NCBI GenBank assembly: GCA_937896275.1
Contig: CALBMW010001082.1
Span: 1 to 6,716, forward strand
Length of the DNA stretch: 6,716 nucleotides
DNA from: an uncultured Myxococcales bacterium
Lineage (GTDB): Bacteria > Myxococcota_A > Bradymonadia > UBA7976 > UBA1532
Direction of reading: 5' to 3'
The position numbers were made by a program, and so were the translations under genes. The notes below the pieces were generated by a model. It worked only from the letters and a program-made list of their open reading frames with translations. It was not told the origin of the DNA and did no database searches. Of the stretch, positions 5,193 through 6,716 are shown one piece after another. How positions within the stretch are numbered: the first letter of the stretch is position 1; the number at the start of each line of letters is the position of its first letter.

Positions 5193-6277
5193 CCGGCGCG
5201 CCGGTCGGCCGACTGCACGATCCGGCCGGCGATCAGCCCTGGATCGTGCGTCGACGTCTGCTCTTCGCGGGTCTCTCCGTCCTGGCCGTGGTCGTGTTCG
5301 GGACCTGCGGCTTCTGGTTGATCGGCGGGGGTCACTGGCGCGTGACCGACTGCCTGTACTTCGTGCTGATCACCGTCACCAGCGTCGGCTACGCCGAGGT
5401 GCTGCCCATCGGCGAGTTCCCTGGCGGGCGCTTGTTCACGATGGTGCTGCTGGTGAGCGGCATGGGCGTGAGCTTCTACTTCCTGTCGGCGCTGACCGCC
5501 TTCATCGTCGAAGGCGATCTGCGCGCGGTCCTGTGGAGACGACGCATGCAGCGCAAGATGGACGGCCTCGAGAAGCACTACATCGTGTGCGGCGCGGGCG
5601 AGACCGGCCGATCCGTCGTGGAGGAGCTGCTCCACGACGACCACCCGGTCGTGGTCATCGAGCTCGTGCCGGAGAACCTCGACCGCCTCGCGCGGCGGGT
5701 CGGTACACGCTTCGTCGCCATTCAAGGCGACGCCACCGAGGACGCGCTGCTGCGCCAATGCGGCATCGAGCGGGCCCAGGGGGTCGTCGCGACCTTGCAC
5801 AGCGACGCCGACAACATGTTCGTGGCGGTGACCGCGCGCCAGCTCGCACCCGCGGTCCGCATCGTGTGCCGCGCCATCGACGAGCGGGCCGACCGCAAGC
5901 TGCTGCTCGCCGGAGCGAACGCCGTGGTCAGCCCCAACGCGATCGGTGGCAAGCGCATGGCGCACGAGCTGCTGCGGCCCAGCGTGGTGGGCTTCATGGA
6001 CTTCGTGGTCCAGCGCTCCCAACGCTCACTGACCGTCGAAGAGTGCCTTCTGCCGACCGCGTCGGCGTGGAACGGCCAGAGCCTCGCCGACGCGCGCATC
6101 CGGGACGTCGCCAACGTGCTGGTGCTTGCCGTCCAGGGCGAAGACGGGCGCGACTACACGCTGCCGCCGCCCCACCTCGTGCTGCGCGGGGGCATGCGCC
6201 TCATCGTGCTGGGCGACCCTTCGTCCATCACGGCGCTGAAGGACCACTTGTCCCGTGAGACGGACGCGGCGCGCTGA
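5189..6277 (+). CDS. Two-helix K+ channel with RCK (TrkA-N/TrkA-C) module, GYA filter
   Basis: This 362-residue protein has the MthK-like plan. Membrane helix 1 is at about 23-46, the pore helix and filter at about 53-70, and helix 2 at about 82-108. A cytosolic RCK_N Rossmann domain follows (about 129-250), then an RCK_C/TrkA_C domain (about 278-355). The nucleotide site shows CGAGETG (134-140), an acidic residue at the end of strand 2 (Glu158) and GDATED (180-185); DADNMFVAVTAR (206-217) is also typical. Such channels pass K+ and are gated by ligands bound to the RCK ring. The filter reads TVTSVGYAEV (62-71), so the last Gly of the usual GYG is Ala69. The start is taken as GTG at 5189, which overlaps the TGA of the previous gene (GTGA). 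The open frame extends upstream to 4646, but that part only shadows the TlpA-like gene. A later GTG at 5246 is an alternative that would remove 19 residues. Confidence 0.88.
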   Translation: MTGAPVGRLHDPAGDQPWIVRRRLLFAGLSVLAVVVFGTCGFWLIGGGHWRVTDCLYFVLITVTSVGYAEVLPIGEFPGGRLFTMVLLVSGMGVSFYFLSALTAFIVEGDLRAVLWRRRMQRKMDGLEKHYIVCGAGETGRSVVEELLHDDHPVVVIELVPENLDRLARRVGTRFVAIQGDATEDALLRQCGIERAQGVVATLHSDADNMFVAVTARQLAPAVRIVCRAIDERADRKLLLAGANAVVSPNAIGGKRMAHELLRPSVVGFMDFVVQRSQRSLTVEECLLPTASAWNGQSLADARIRDVANVLVLAVQGEDGRDYTLPPPHLVLRGGMRLIVLGDPSSITALKDHLSRETDAAR

Positions 6278-6716
6278 CGAGCGTCCGCCTGTCGAGTTCG
6301 GGGCACCCCGCCACCACGTGCCACGCCGCCGGGCGGCGCTCGACCCGGGCCCAAGGCAGCGCCACCTCGCCGCGATGCCCCCTCCGCGTCAGCGTCGCCC
6401 CAACCCACCCCGCGTCCGCCGGCGGTCGCCAACGGACGACCTGCCCCCTGCGCACCTGCAGCGCGCGGCGACTTGCCCCGGCCGCGAGCGCCAGCCATCC
6501 GTCCGCGGCGACCGTGGCGCGGACGTGGTCGCCCACCCGCGCGAGGCGCACCGCCGCGCCCGCCTTGCCCGCACATACGGTCTGATCGAAGGGCAGATCG
6601 CGGGCCTCGACCGCCTCGGCCCAGCCGGCCGGGCGATCCGGATGGCAGACGAGGGTCGCGAGCAGATCGACCAGATCGACGCCGGGGGCGCCGCGATCGC
6701 GCGTCGGCGACGTCAT
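6228..6716 (-). CDS. Unrecognised 162-residue protein
   Basis: The frame begins with ATG at the last three bases of the window (6716-6714) and ends at TGA 6230-6228. Codon use is strongly biased to G or C at third positions over most of its length, and no competing frame in 6278-6716 looks better, so I take it as real. I recognise no family. There is no signal peptide or membrane helix. The first half is mixed alpha-like and polar (VDLVDLLATLVCHPDRPAGW at 13-32); the middle and end contain short beta-like, Arg- and Val-rich stretches (for example RLARVGDHVRATVAADGWLA), suggesting a small cytosolic beta-rich domain. The last 16 or so residues (APRPSHGTSGPSAP) are low-complexity and lie antisense to the channel gene's 3' end, with which it overlaps by 50 bp. 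A start further upstream, beyond the window, is possible. Confidence 0.6.
   Translation of the reverse strand: MTSPTRDRGAPGVDLVDLLATLVCHPDRPAGWAEAVEARDLPFDQTVCAGKAGAAVRLARVGDHVRATVAADGWLALAAGASRRALQVRRGQVVRWRPPADAGWVGATLTRRGHRGEVALPWARVERRPAAWHVVAGCPELDRRTLVSAPRPSHGTSGPSAP
6261..6287. terminator. Stem-loop at the convergent gene ends, possible two-way terminator
   Basis: CGGACGC (6261-6267) and GCGTCCG (6281-6287) form a perfect 7-bp stem around a 13-base loop that contains the channel gene's stop codon. No T-run follows on either strand, so intrinsic termination is uncertain. A second small palindrome, CGGGGCACCCCG, lies at 6299-6310. Position between converging genes is the main argument. 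Confidence 0.28.

Noticed and set aside
6154..6576. A 140-codon minus-strand frame in the right part of the window
   Set aside because: It is Gly/Arg-rich and out of frame with the better-supported 162-residue gene that covers the same stretch.

Overview
The window is strongly GC-rich with third codon positions almost all G or C. It looks like a chromosomal fragment of a Gram-negative bacterium with an elaborate envelope. A Myxococcota or related deltaproteobacterial lineage is my best guess, from the style of the proteins (multi-domain DsbA-like proteins with Pro-rich linkers, CpaF-like paralogues, short Cys-rich exported proteins). That placement is inference. No RNA genes, CRISPR arrays, insertion sequences or phage genes were seen.

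Layout. (1) Positions 1-1131, minus strand: the N-terminal 377 codons of a CpaF/VirB11-type secretion ATPase homologue whose nucleotide-binding motifs are nearly all replaced. Its tail runs into perfect 15-bp repeats encoding PSVAE and off the left edge. (2) 1132-1283: a short divergent intergenic region. (3) 1284-1796, plus strand: a small exported protein with seven cysteines and a Pro-rich tail. (4) 1797-1999: a non-coding leader with several inverted repeats. (5) 2000-6277, plus strand: a tight three-gene cluster made of a membrane-anchored protein with four tandem DsbA-like thioredoxin domains, a membrane-anchored TlpA/ResA-type thioredoxin, and a two-helix K+ channel with a cytosolic RCK (TrkA-N/TrkA-C) module. 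The gaps are 4 bp and then a 4-bp start/stop overlap. (6) 6228-6716, minus strand: an unrecognised 162-aa gene whose end overlaps the channel gene tail to tail by 50 bp.

How the parts may work together. The tetra-DsbA protein and the TlpA-like protein both place CXXC thioredoxin folds on, presumably, the periplasmic face of the inner membrane, so a thiol oxidation/isomerisation or reduction relay is the natural reading. The Cys-rich exported protein just upstream is a possible substrate. The RCK channel binds a nucleotide and regulates K+ flux; its coupling to the two thioredoxin genes suggests co-expression, but a functional link is only a hypothesis. The most unusual items are the four-fold DsbA array with highly similar DNA repeats, the pseudo-ATPase with a repeat tail, and the GYA (not GYG) selectivity filter of the channel.
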